A stretch of 12,076 bases of DNA from Larix sibirica (GCA_004151065.3 NWUY0300063808.1:2863-14938); one strand, 5' to 3'; numbered from the stretch's first letter, positions 1-8,624 are shown. A program made the numbers and translations. The notes: generated by a model not told the origin, from the letters alone.

Positions 1-1050
1 TTTCTAATAACCCAGAACCTGGAGGAAATAATTTGTAGGCTCTAATCCAACAAGAAATGGAAGTATATCTAACCATTAACTACCATTATAACTCTTGGGA
101 GATAGTTGATAAGGGCCTTCCAAGATCAGGATATCCATTCCAGAATCTCCAATCGAATCAGTTTAATATACTCAAACTTTCCCTTCAAATCCCTAGATGA
201 TAAGCCTTCCACCATGTCAAAGGTGACGTATTTTCCTAGCACACACAAAGCACACCCCTTCTTTACCTTCTCAAATTTAACCCTTCTCCACAACCTGGCA
301 TGCTCCCCTTAGAAGGTGCCCTTTGATTTAGGAACAAGAACAATGTATTGTGAATCCTTGCCAACAAGTATATCAGATGTGTCGACAAATAGAAACCCAG
401 AAGCCCCAGAGGGAAACTGTTGAGACTTAGCAAGAATATTTTCCTTCTCAATATAGGGCATATGACAAACTGATGAAACTTTATGGGGAGAGGAGAAAAC
501 CACCTGGGCATTAGCGATTGTGCACTAATGCCTACGTGACATCTTTTCCTAGCACACACAGAGCACCACCCTTCTTCACCTTTTCGAATTTAACCCTTCT
601 TCGCAATTTGGTATGTTCCCCTTGCAAGGTCTCCTTTGATTTAGGTACAAGACCATTGTATTGTGAATCCTTTCCAACAATTATGTCAAATGTGCCCACA
701 AAAGGAAACCGAGAAGCTCTAGAGGGATACTATTGAGTCTTAGCTAGAATATTTTCCTTCTCAATAAAGGGCACATGACAACCTGGTGAAACCTTATGGG
801 CATTGGGGAGAGGAGAAAACCACTTGGGCCTTAGGGTTTGTGCAAACCCTAGAACCCAAACTTAGAGAAGTGCGTGTCCCATCCACATGGTCAATGGTTG
901 TGCCTTCCTTACCAGTCCCACAAAAGTCAGATGTTTTCGCAATATTCAAAAATAACTTACAATAATATTTTAACAAGAATTGTAGAAAAAATATATACCA
1001 AGTCTCTTTGGATAAAGAATCCACAAATGAAATGTTGAAAATTGGATCAT
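1..1050 (-). pseudogene. Decayed minus-strand coding repeat, possibly DUF4283/LINE ORF1-like
   Basis: Reading the minus strand from about 1050 to 1, coding-like segments appear in shifting frames: KEGTTIDHVDGTRTS, then IEKENILAK, VGKDSQY, LVPKSKGT, RRVKFEKVKKG, CVLGKYVTFDMVEGLS and finally LINYLPRVIMVVNG followed by a stop and IYFHF. The last part resembles the LPR...VNGW.CF.F pattern of DUF4283-type plant proteins, often found in LINE ORF1 or retroelement-related genes. That assignment is from memory and tentative. There are several stops and frame changes, and the middle is tandemly duplicated (223-524 and 536-844). Upstream of about 950 on this strand coding signal is lost. It is most likely a dead repeat copy. 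Confidence 0.4.
223..844. repeat. Diverged tandem duplication of about 305 bp
   Basis: Bases 223-524 align with 536-844. Shared anchors are TTTTCCTAGCACACACA, TTTAACCCTTCT, CAAGAATATTTTCC/CTAGAATATTTTCC, TTCTCAATA and GGGGAGAGGAGAAAACCAC. The offset is 313 at the left and 320 at the right because copy 2 has an extra GCATTGG-like stretch near 799. Copies differ at many positions, so the duplication is old. It lies within the minus-strand coding remnant, which would then carry the same protein segment twice. Confidence 0.85.
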
Positions 1051-1214
1051 CTATCAACAATCAGTCAACATAAATGGGCATATGCAAATATATAGAGATA
1101 TCAATACTAGATTTTTACCATACTGTGAATAAATTCTTAGTATTACAATTTCTAGTTTGGTTTAACTTTGTCGTACAAGTTTAAAACCTCCCACAATTTA
1201 ACAAGGGTACTTAA
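845..1214. other. Spacer between coding remnant and foldback repeat
   Basis: The left part (to about 1050) is the upstream end of the minus-strand coding remnant. From 1050 to 1214 the DNA is AT-rich and I see nothing recognisable. Confidence 0.5.
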
Positions 1215-1735
1215 CTAGCACAACCACTTAACTTGTGGTCGATGAACAGATAGATCAAGTTAAACATTACAAATAAATAATAGGTTACATTCTATGAAGC
1301 CACTTATCTATGCATTAGCTAAGAGTTATTCATGTTTAGCTACCATTTATCCATGCATCAACTACGAGTTATTTCTTCCATAAAATCAATTTGGAGAGTA
1401 CACTTGTCTCATCCTCCTGCAATCTAGGAAAAGCATAGATGCTAGTCCACCCCAAATTCTAAGATATAAACGCCTAGCACAACCACGACTTGTGGCCGGT
1501 GAACACCGATAGGTCACAAGTTAAGTGCCATGAACAAGTTATATGTTACTTGTTCTCCATGTGTAGTTGTAATCACCTGTTATCTATGCCTCAACTAGTT
1601 GTTATCACCCGTGTTCTTCTAGTTAAACGGGTTGTCTGCCACGAACTACCCATTATCTATGCATCAACTGCATTAATGGAATGACGACCATAAAATCAAT
1701 CTGGACAGTACACTTGTCTCATCCTCGTGCAATCT
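1215..1735. repeat. Two direct copies of a CTAGCACAACCA-starting repeat
   Basis: Copy 1 (1215-1425) and copy 2 (1474-1735) both begin CTAGCACAACCA and pass through a TTGTGG..G.TGAACA block. They share TATCTATGCAT and ATGCATCAACT, and both end in TAAAATCAAT, GTACACTTGTCTCATCCTC and GCAATCT. Copy 2 is about 50 bp longer in the middle. No coding sequence is convincing in either copy; the ORF at 1490-1684 has no family resemblance. Confidence 0.8.
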
Positions 1736-2056
1736 GAGATCTGTGGAGATTTACCATCAGCCCAAATCAAAAGTGGAGAGAATTACAATGGTAGGTGTTA
1801 TTCTAACACACACACACACACATATATATATAATTGGTAGTTGATGCATGGATAACTCGTACATGATGCATGGATAATGGGAAATTCGTGGCACACAACT
1901 TATTTAACTAGAAGTAGGTGGGTGATAATAGGTAACTAAGGCATAAACAATAGGCGATTACAACTATGCATGGAAAACAAGTAACATATAACTTAGTTGT
2001 GACACTTATTTTGTGGTTTATTAATGTTCATCAACCACAAATTAAATGGTTGTACT
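1474..2056. repeat. Foldback structure: inverted copy of the repeat at 1836-2056
   Basis: The reverse complement of 1836-2056 aligns with 1474-1680. Shared blocks include AAGTTATATGTTACTTGTT, TAGTTGTAATC, TTCTAGTTAAA, TTGT.TGCCACGAA and CCCATTAT, in the same order. The arms are about 210 bp and imperfect, separated by about 155 bp containing a CA/TA microsatellite. A transcript across this region could form a long imperfect hairpin. It may be a foldback or MITE-like element; I could not define terminal repeats or target-site duplications. Confidence 0.75.
1806..1832. repeat. Compound (AC)n(AT)n microsatellite
   Basis: A run of AC dinucleotides passes directly into TA dinucleotides. It sits in the loop between the inverted arms of the foldback region. 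Confidence 0.9.
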
Positions 2057-2183
2057 AATTAGCTATAATTCTAAATTTATCTAAATTAAAAATACAATAA
2101 TCAATATTTTTATTTATTTTTAAATAGACAATTTCATTAATATATAATCACACTTTTTACACCATCTAAATTGGGCATACTAT

Positions 2184-2237
2184 TTCTTGAATTGATATAA
2201 TTTATATCACTTCTTGAGTTGATATAATTTATATCAC
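2184..2237. repeat. 27-bp tandem duplication
   Basis: Bases 2184-2210 and 2211-2237 are adjacent copies of a 27-bp unit ending GATATAATTTATATCAC. They differ at one position (A2191 versus G2218). The unit contains the short palindrome GATATAATTTATATC. Confidence 0.92.
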
Positions 2238-2238
2238 T

Positions 2239-2367
2239 GTAAACCGAGTTACAAGGAAAATAAAAAGCTAAGTATTATATAGCATTGGCGGAAACATCCT
2301 GTAAGTGGCTATATTTGTAAACCGAGTTTAAAGGAAAAGCTAAGTATTATGGCATTGGTGGAAACAA
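2239..2367. repeat. Diverged duplication beginning GTAAACCGAGTT
   Basis: Copy 1 starts at 2239 and copy 2 at 2317. Both read GTAAACCGAGTT, then AAGGAAAA, GCTAAGTATTAT, GCATTGG and GGAAACA. Copy 2 lacks a few short stretches present in copy 1. Confidence 0.85.
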
Positions 2368-2390
2368 TCGATTCAATTTTCTAGTATCAA

Positions 2391-2556
2391 ACAAAACAAT
2401 ATTTTTGTTAGATGACTTTTTGGGTTGATATTAAATACAAGATTATAATTTTAATTATTTATATCGTTGTATACAAAACAATATTTTTGTTATATGACTT
2501 TTTGGGTTGATATTAAATACAAGATTATAATTTTAATTATTTATATCGTTGTATAC
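2391..2556. repeat. 82-bp tandem duplication, nearly identical
   Basis: Bases 2391-2472 and 2473-2554 are head-to-tail copies with one difference (G2411 versus T2493). The identity runs a few bases further right. The sequence is AT-rich and non-coding. Confidence 0.93.
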
Positions 2557-2933
2557 ATGGTAAAGGAAGGAAAGAACATTTAGTGAGATCTAAACTCTCG
2601 CCACTTTAACACAAAAATATTTGTTAAAATATTATTATTGTGAGATAACTTTAACAAGTTCAAAACTCTTTTGTAAATTTTGTAAGTAGTTTTTCAAATA
2701 TGATTTTTATGTTGTTAAAGGTTAATAAATCCATATCTAAACCAAAAATGTGTAAATCTATCTGTCACTCTAAGAAGCATGCTTTAAATAGGTTATAAGT
2801 TTAAAAGTTTAAGAAAATAAAATTTAATACCATAATAATTTAGAATTGGTGGAAAGAGTATATATTTAAATGTATTTGATAATATACAAATGGGTTTGTA
2901 TAAGTTATTTATGTATTGTTAGTATTGACTAAA
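2557..2933. other. AT-rich spacer, nothing recognised
   Basis: The stretch is very AT-rich with frequent stops on both strands. I see no gene, RNA or repeat in it. Confidence 0.5.
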
Positions 2934-3115
2934 TTTTTTTTTTTTTATGAAAAGTTATTACGGGAAATCCTTAATCACTTCTCTTCATTTTGAGGATGGT
3001 ATTTAAGGTTAACCCGATGGGGACATCAAGTGAGGCCCTAGCATAGCCACCTAGGGGTTTGACCTCAAGACCTTGTGCTTGTTGTTTACAACACTCATCC
3101 ACTTGAGGTAACCCA
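2934..3115 (-). mobile_element. tRNA-derived SINE, minus strand, with poly-A tail
   Basis: On the minus strand the element starts near 3115 and runs to 2934. Near its 5' end TACCTCAAGTGG (3110-3099) resembles the pol III A box of tRNA genes. About 32 bp later GAGGTCAAACCCC (3066-3054) resembles a B box with one base missing. The body continues about 105 bp and ends in 13 A residues (the T run 2934-2946 on the + strand). This layout is that of a plant tRNA-related SINE. The family is not known to me. Target-site duplications are not clear; ACTAA occurs on both sides but is too short to prove anything. It lies about 195 bp upstream of the first recognised CPI1 exon, probably in an intron. Confidence 0.6.
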
Positions 3116-3309
3116 CCGAACTTATTTTTTACTAAGTAACATAGGAAACTATATATGTAATATTTCTATACACAATTTTATATTTTCTATGTGATTCTAG
3201 TTTTCAAAACATTCAAAATTTATATTTGAAATAACACAAACTAAAATAAAGATCTAGGTTTTTATCCTTACAATATTAAAAGAGGAAAAGAGAAAAATGT
3301 TGTTTTCAG

Positions 3310-3350
3310 TGCTTCCCTCTTTCTTGCTGCCATTCATTTTGGTTGGAAAG
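3310..3350 (+). CDS. CPI1: CPI1 internal exon (LPSFLLPFILVGK)
   Basis: The exon begins after the acceptor TTGTTTTCAG and ends at the donor AAG|GTAAAC. Its first two bases (TG) complete a codon begun in an upstream exon not found here, so the preceding intron is phase 1. The next 13 codons read LPSFLLPFILVGK, a hydrophobic segment ending in the VGK of CPI1. Three upstream bases make an accidental ATG at 3297, but that lies in the intron tract and is not a start. Confidence 0.85.
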
Positions 3351-6017
3351 GTAAACTTGTATCTTTGTCCCATCTTTTGGCATTGGGATTCTGGGATGTT
3401 TGTTTCTTCCATTTTAACTTTATTAAAACACAACACATGTGCCGTTGGCATCCTCTTATTGAAGATGATAAATATGATAGTAGCCTAGAGTTACAAGGTA
3501 TGATATACATAGTACATATAAGATCCCTTTCTGTATCTCAGGTTGAAACAAAACTTTCCGTGATTGCAATATTCCAGATCATAAACACAACACATGTGCC
3601 GTTGGCATCCTCTTATTGAAGATGATAAATATGATAGTAGCCTAGAGTTACAAGGTATGATATACATAGTACATATAAGATCCCTTTCCGTATCTCAGGT
3701 TGAAACAAAACTTTCCGTGATTGCAATATTCCAGATCATTGGGTGATCTAGATATTCTACATGAAAGAATGCCCAAAAAAGAATTATAACTTGTAGCAAC
3801 TTTCCAAACTAGAGTTTTCTTTGGTATCCTTCCAAGATATTTTCCTCCTGTTCATTTAGTTATCTTTGCTTCTGAGGAATAAAACACATTTTGTGTCCTT
3901 CGAATGCTGTGTTTATCTTTGATTCACCCAGGCAGCATTTGTCATTATTTTCTGCTATTAACAATAGATATAATACACACACATATATATATATATATAT
4001 AGATAGATAGATAGATATAAGTAAGTTGGATATCTGATTAAAACATGTATCTAGGTTCTTGTATCCTTATTCCCTCATTGGCAGTGGATGTCACCGTGTG
4101 GTCTGCTTTTGCCATTTTATGAAGCATTCACTTCAGAATCTGCAGCAATACAGACAATCTTATGCTGATTTTCATGTACCCTCTTGGGAATTTTAGGTGG
4201 ATAGACGGATCCCAAAGTCTCTAAAAGCTATCAAGTAAAACATTTTGCTGCATTTTTAGATACTTGATTTTTCTGCTAACGTACATATATCATTCAACTG
4301 CATTTCTGAGATTGGAGAAATCCTTCCTAATCCCATTGCCTTGACTTTTTAATTTGCTATTTATGTTTTATTGAGATAATTGCAATTGATCCTTTCCACC
4401 TGTAATGCAGGGTACCAAATCAGGTCAATCTTTCTTAATGTTAGATGTGTCAATTACCAAATATGAATAATATAAAGAACCTTTCAGTTAGTTACAACTT
4501 CTAAATTTGATCAGAAGGCAGCTATACAAGACGCGTGCATGATAAATTAAGAGAAATAAAGAGATCTATATGCATGTTAGGATGTGTTTGAAGTTCTATT
4601 ATGGGGATGCCAATTTCTTTGATAGTTGGTTTCTGCAATCTATTTTTCTTGATATTTTTAGATGATGGCGTTAATTTTTGAATATGAACAATGTAGCTAG
4701 AAGCTTACTAGACCTATCAACATGACAATGAGATTTTTTTCTCTTTTTTCATGCAGGGAGATGTAAGCAAGCATTGGTATGATCGCTATTGGGCAAAGGT
4801 TAGATTATAAATGGGTTTATTGAATTCTTTCCATCTATATTAATTGGTGGTTTCTTTATTCTATTGCAAGAGTACTTGGGGATCTATGAAAATCTTGACC
4901 AATTGATACATTTGTATAAGTCTTGTCCTCCCTATTTGTAGTTCTTTGATAGTGCAGACTCTGGAATGCAATAATTGTCAATATAGTTCAAAAAAGCAAA
5001 TTTAAGGTAATTTTAGAGGTTTAATGCATATTTAGATTTCTCAATATCTCAAAGACTGTAGGCATACAAGTTTACTTTGATATTTAATATGTATTTATTC
5101 TTTGAATGTCTAAGTCAAGAACTGTTGAAAAGTTATTTTGATGAGCTCTTAGTTACATACGTGTGAAAATATGAAGCTAAAGTTAAAGTTCCTTGCAATT
5201 ATTTAAGCCATTTGAACTTTGTTCATTGAATCACCTGCCAAAGTGTTTCTTTAGCATCCACTAGCATCCCTTCTAGGAATTTGTATTCTTTTATTGCATT
5301 CTTTGAATTGATTTATAGAAAACATCAATATTGGCATGATGCTCTTGGCAGGCCCAGCTTTGGATTATGATATTTAGCTATGTGGGTAACTATTTCTGGA
5401 CACACTATTTCTTTACAGTTCTTGGAGCATCATACACATTTCCGTCTTGGAGAATGAACAATGTAAGTTTTACTCGCACTTCAGCATAAAAAATTGCTAT
5501 TTTAGGAACCTTAATTATCTGGTTGTCTACCTTGATTTTTCTCTGCTAAAAGTGCTTAGGGATGATTTTGTCTCCAAAATGTCTTACACCACAGACAGTT
5601 AAGCTACAGATGCTGGAAGATGAATGAATTATGCATATTCTAATATGTGACTGAAATAAGAGCAATACCTTGTGACTTGAATGGGAGCATGGCAATCTCC
5701 AAAACATGTGCCAAGGATTATGGCATTGAAATTTTTTCTATATTTAGTGCATTGGATTGCTAGTTTGTAATTAACAAGACAGTAATTGTTACAATACCGT
5801 CTGATATGCCACAATGTTTTCATAGGTTCCTCATACAACTTTTCTGCTGGCACATGCATGCTTTTTGTTCTACCACGTTACATCCAATATCACTCTTCGA
5901 CGGCTACGACATGCTATTTCAGAATTACCAAGCTATATTCAGTTTGTCGTACAGGCTCTTTGGATATTTGCACTTTCATATTTCATTGCATTTTTGGAAA
6001 CCCTTGCCATCGCAAAT
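3310..6017 (+). CDS. CPI1: Cycloeucalenol cycloisomerase, partial gene (four internal exons)
   Basis: This is the spliced set 3310-3350, 4757-4798, 5352-5462 and 5826-6017. CPI1 opens the 9beta,19-cyclopropane ring of cycloeucalenol to give obtusifoliol in plant sterol synthesis. It is a multi-pass membrane protein, expected in the endoplasmic reticulum. Seen here: the exons join in one frame without stops, all introns have GT-AG ends, and the three complete introns are phase 0. The product shows VGK, then DRYW, SYVGNYFWTHYFFTVLGASY, TFPSW and SNITLRRLRH, which I recognise from memory of plant CPI1. It covers roughly residues 67-195 of about 280. Both the N-terminal part and the C-terminal part are missing from the window. 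Nothing in these exons suggests a pseudogene. Introns are 1406, 553, 363 and more than 6000 bp; the last is full of mobile-element remnants. Identification is strong; whether the whole gene is functional cannot be judged. Confidence 0.93.
3426..3739. repeat. 157-bp tandem duplication, 156/157 identical
   Basis: Bases 3426-3582 and 3583-3739 are direct, abutting copies. The only difference I find is T3532 versus C3689. The repeat lies in the CPI1 intron, starting 75 bp after the donor site. Small ORFs across it are chance. The near identity suggests a recent event, or an assembly artefact. Confidence 0.95.
3973..4018. repeat. Compound microsatellite (AC)n(AT)n(GATA)n
   Basis: AC dinucleotides pass into about ten AT units and then four GATA units, inside a CPI1 intron. 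This type of tract is usually length-variable between individuals. Confidence 0.95.
4757..4798 (+). CDS. CPI1: CPI1 internal exon (GDVSKHWYDRYWAK)
   Basis: This is a 42-base exon of exactly 14 codons. It lies between a pyrimidine-rich acceptor (CTCTTTTTTCATGCAG) and the donor AAG|GTTAGA. It encodes GDVSKHWYDRYWAK, the polar stretch between two membrane segments; the W-x-DRYW-x-K pattern matches plant CPI1. The donor is weaker than GTAAGT, and an exon this small is easily missed by gene finders. Confidence 0.88.
4799..5351 (+). other. CPI1 intron, 553 bp
   Basis: This is a T-rich plant intron with a GTTAGA donor and a GGCAG acceptor. I see no other feature in it. Confidence 0.85.
5352..5462 (+). 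CDS. CPI1: CPI1 internal exon with GNYFWTHYFFTVLGASYTFP
   Basis: The exon has 37 codons, phase 0 on both sides, after the acceptor TTGGCAG and before a consensus donor GTAAGT. It encodes a membrane segment (LWIMIFSYVGNYFWTHYFF) followed by TVLGASYTFPSWRMNN. The run GNYFWTHYFFTVLGASYTFP is the most diagnostic CPI1 motif in the window, and it is intact. Confidence 0.95.
5463..5825 (+). other. CPI1 intron, 363 bp
   Basis: The intron has a consensus GTAAGT donor and a TTTTCATAG acceptor. It overlaps a minus-strand ORF at 5629-5859 that has no recognisable content and is taken as chance. Confidence 0.88.
5826..6017 (+). CDS. CPI1: CPI1 internal exon with SNITLRRLRH
   Basis: The exon has 64 codons after the acceptor TTTTCATAG and before a consensus donor GTAAGT. 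It encodes VPHTTFLLAHACFLFYHV, then SNITLRRLRH, a polar loop, and a second hydrophobic stretch ending in ETLAIAN. In plant CPI1 this is followed by a segment starting near FPYY; no such sequence was found downstream in the window, so the next exon probably lies outside. The overlapping small ORFs in the other frames here are shadows. Confidence 0.95.
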
Positions 6018-6301
6018 GTAAGTTTCTTTGGGTTTCCTAATCAACCTTCAAATTTTATGTTTTACATAGAAAGGCAACTGGAAGATTACATTTTATATTT
6101 GTTTATGGTTGCTTGAAAGAAAACCAGGAAGTCTTTTTCTTTTATTTTTCCAGATACTGGTCGCCTTTTTTGTATTTCAATAGCATTTTTTGGGCAGAAG
6201 TATTTGTGATTGATTCTTCAGCTCTAATTGGCTTATCTTTTGATTTGAAGATTTGCTTATTGGGCAGATGCCAGAATTGCCAAGGTTTGTAATAGACAGT
6301 C
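6018..6301 (+). other. Start of the long CPI1 intron
   Basis: After the consensus donor at 6018 the sequence is T-rich intron. A good acceptor-like tract ends in CCAG near 6153, but the bases after it do not encode the expected CPI1 segment and soon meet a stop. Confidence 0.6.
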
Positions 6302-6711
6302 TGTTGGCATGTTGGCATATTTATCTTGACTTGTGGGCCCAGTCACAGTGGTTATAACTTATAACCCACATTGGTGGTTATTAGGCGGGCTTTGTGATTC
6401 CACATTGGTAGTTAATTAGGTGGGTTTTGTGTTCCCACCTCAATGTGTTGGGAAGCAACTAACTCAACCCTGCTCCTATACATATTCGAGGCTTGGGGGT
6501 AGGAAACTCCACTCTCAACCATAAGCTCTCGATGATGTGAGAGATTATGGTTGAGAGTGGAGTTTTCTACCTTGTTAGGGTTTCTCGACATTTTGGTGTT
6601 CTTGTTCTTGTAATGATATGGCTATATTTACTTTATCATGTGTTGATTATTGATTCTTGGGTTTATTAGGAATGAAGTTCCATACCATATTTTCTAAAAT
6701 GGTATCAGAGC
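6302..6711 (+). mobile_element. LTR-like block with primer-binding site
   Basis: The block begins TGTTGGCATG, a typical LTR start, and ends at TGGTATCAGAGC (6700-6711), which matches the primer-binding site complementary to plant initiator Met-tRNA, common in copia elements. The expected CA end is not directly before the site; the sequence there is CTAAAA, so the right end is decayed or lies a few bases to the left. Length would be near 398 bp. A near-perfect hairpin lies at 6498-6571. No gag or pol coding follows, and no second copy of this LTR was found, so the element is truncated or heavily deleted. Confidence 0.6.
6498..6571. repeat. Near-perfect inverted repeat, 33-position arms, 8-nt loop
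   Basis: Bases 6498-6524 pair with 6545-6571 at all 27 positions, counting one G-T pair (6503/6566). After one mismatch (6525/6544), 6526-6530 pairs with 6539-6543, leaving the loop GATGATGT. The arm core is AAACTCCACTCTCAACCATA. It lies in the right half of the LTR-like block, where transcribed R/U5 sequence would be expected. Confidence 0.92.
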
Positions 6712-7513
6712 ATGTTATTCTAAGACAGTCATCAATGACTTAAATAAGAAATTAACAAAGAGCAAATATGAGATTGATGGCCTTGTAAATTCTACCTGGA
6801 CAGCACAAGGCAAAGAAGTTGTTCTACTTCTATCAACTAAAGGGAAAAAACAGTGCAACATGCAAAACCTACTAAGCATCATCTGCACATTTGCGGATCA
6901 CAAGCAAGCACTGTAGCACATAAATACTGTGCTCTTGTATGTCCAAAATTGAAGGCAAAATTGCCATTTGTGAGATATGAATAGAATGGACCTTCCATTG
7001 ATAAACTTCCAAATTTCATCAACTGATTCTCTGATAACAGATTCTGTGGGTGTTCTTCAAACAAAATAACTTACCCAACTTGACAAAAACAAATTTCAAC
7101 ATATGGTACTGTAAACAACTTGACTGATTATGATTTCAGGTGCAGAGTTTCCTAATGATACATATTGGGGATGACTTTGAGCTGATTTTTGTAATATTGC
7201 TTGACACCTCCAATCTCAGTTGCAGACTGCAATTGGGGATTTTATAAATAGATATGAATGGCCTTGCCTTATGAGTTCCTAAGTAGGGATCTGCTGTAAA
7301 ATTTTAAATGGACTTGCTCCGACATTCAGCATGCAGCATAGTCATGAAAATAAAGGAAAATGAACAGACCACAAATTATTGTAACTTTACAAGTTTCTTT
7401 ACATTTACTGCTCACATTCTCTGCATTCCATCTTGTACTCCATTTATGTAATTTTTCTGATAATCAATACCTATTTTCCTCAAAAAATGGTAGTTAACCT
7501 AACTTACATTGTA
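6712..7513. other. Intron or element remnant, nothing recognised
   Basis: This follows the primer-binding site, so part of it may be the leader of the truncated element. I see no gag-like peptide in any frame. A minus-strand ORF at 6879-7064 has no family features. Confidence 0.45.
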
Positions 7514-7809
7514 GGTCGTTGACCTGACTGAAGTGTATTGACTGTCATCTACTTGTGATGAAATAGAGCTACTAATTTTCTTATTTCCTTGTAGTATCAT
7601 TTTTGTTGAATTAGGGGTTATATCGGTTCTCCAGTTTCAGTGTCTAAACTTTCTGGTGCAATCAATGACCAAATGTGGGTGTTACCTTTTTCAAAGTCAT
7701 GTAACATTTTTAAATTGGATGAGTGTTTGACCCATGTATAGTTGCATTTTGGCCATTATATTTGACTCATTGGTCAAACTAATTGAAGTTATTTGACTTG
7801 TTGGTCAAA
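7514..7809. promoter_or_regulatory. Cluster of W-box (TTGAC) motifs
   Basis: TTGAC[CT] motifs occur at 7519, 7538 and 7727. Two inverted pairs follow: TTTGACTCATTGGTCAAA (7761-7778) and TTTGACTTGTTGGTCAAA (7792-7809). Each 18-mer has perfect 6-bp arms and contains a W-box on each strand; their starts are 31 bp apart. W-boxes bind WRKY transcription factors, but the motif is short and this is intronic or repeat DNA, so a regulatory role is only a possibility. Confidence 0.35.
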
Positions 7810-8056
7810 GCAACAGTCCTTTACAGTTCTGATATTTGGGGACATAACTTGGGTCACACGAAGTGGACTCACATGGAGAGAGTTTAGAGAATTATGCTTC
7901 AGGGACTTATTGTTGCAAATTAACTGTCCCTGAGAGCATTATCCAAGTAGGATTTGGAGCTTCCCACATACACCTTGAGAGTTGAGACCACCTTCAGGAT
8001 TGTTACTTACCTCTATATGGTACGACAGATGGCAAACACTCCCTTCTTAGAATATA
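7810..8056. other. Spacer, nothing recognised
   Basis: I found no coding segment, repeat or RNA gene in this stretch. Confidence 0.45.
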
Positions 8057-8250
8057 TGTTAGAATGGTCATAATGTATTTAAAGTAATATTATGAAGTTA
8101 ATTTGTCATGACTTGATATTAATTAAGTCATCATGAATAATTATAAGTTGGGAAGGTGAAATGAATAGCCACTCTTATTGAGGATATGTACAAGTCTCTT
8201 TGGATTATCAATGAAGTAAATTCGAATTGTTATCCCTTCCAATCTAAGTC
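8057..8250 (+). mobile_element. Possible LTR fragment beginning TGTTAGAATGG
   Basis: The segment opens with TGTTAG and includes TCAATGAAGTAAATTCGAATTG (8209-8230) followed by a pyrimidine-rich TTATCCCTTCC. In my experience such a tail is common in the 3' part of plant copia LTRs. It has no primer-binding site after it and no clear CA end, so it would be a fragment or solo LTR. It also contains a small hairpin (TCATGACTT with AAGTCATCATGA, near 8106-8136). Confidence 0.3.
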
Positions 8251-8624
8251 ACATGACACTGGGACATGGTGCAAGTGGATGCGAGTGTCTGAAACTGGAC
8301 ATGTTGATCCTCAAAACGCAACATCGGGGACACGTTTTATATATACATTAAAAAAGTTGCAAATAAAAATAAACATATAGGCATAGAGATCCAAATTTTT
8401 AGAACATTTACAAAATATTGATACAACATGCTACATCAAATGCACAAGAAATTAGAGTATTCAAGATAGGTTGAGATGTCTAGGACCATAAACTGCAGTT
8501 TTCTTGGAGTCATTTGTTATCATCAAAATCAAAATGTATTACATAGACACTGATACTATATGTGGGAATGCCAATGGCAAATATTAAATATAAAATAGGG
8601 TAGATACTGGATACAGCGGATATT

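Larger units (their letters stand above)
3351..4756 (+). other. CPI1 intron, 1406 bp
   Basis: The intron holds a recent 157-bp tandem duplication (3426-3739) near its start and a compound microsatellite (3973-4018). The rest, 3740-3972 and 4019-4756, is AT-rich with scattered stops; I see no exon, RNA gene or element there. It ends in a good pyrimidine tract before 4757. Confidence 0.8.

Noticed and set aside
3297-3488. ORF starting with ATG at 3297 running through the CPI1 exon into the intron
   Set aside because: The ATG lies in the pyrimidine-rich acceptor tract, and the reading continues past a valid donor at 3351. Only 3310-3350 is supported by the family.
5629-5859. Minus-strand ORF overlapping the CPI1 exon at 5826
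   Set aside because: No family resemblance. It runs antisense to intron and true exon sequence and is a shadow.
6154-6300. Possible next CPI1 exon after the CCAG near 6153 or the CAG near 6269
   Set aside because: Neither reads as the expected CPI1 continuation. The first soon meets a stop and the second would be a tiny unmatched exon.
6879-7064. 61-codon minus-strand ORF
   Set aside because: Nothing recognisable and no splice or start context. Probably chance.
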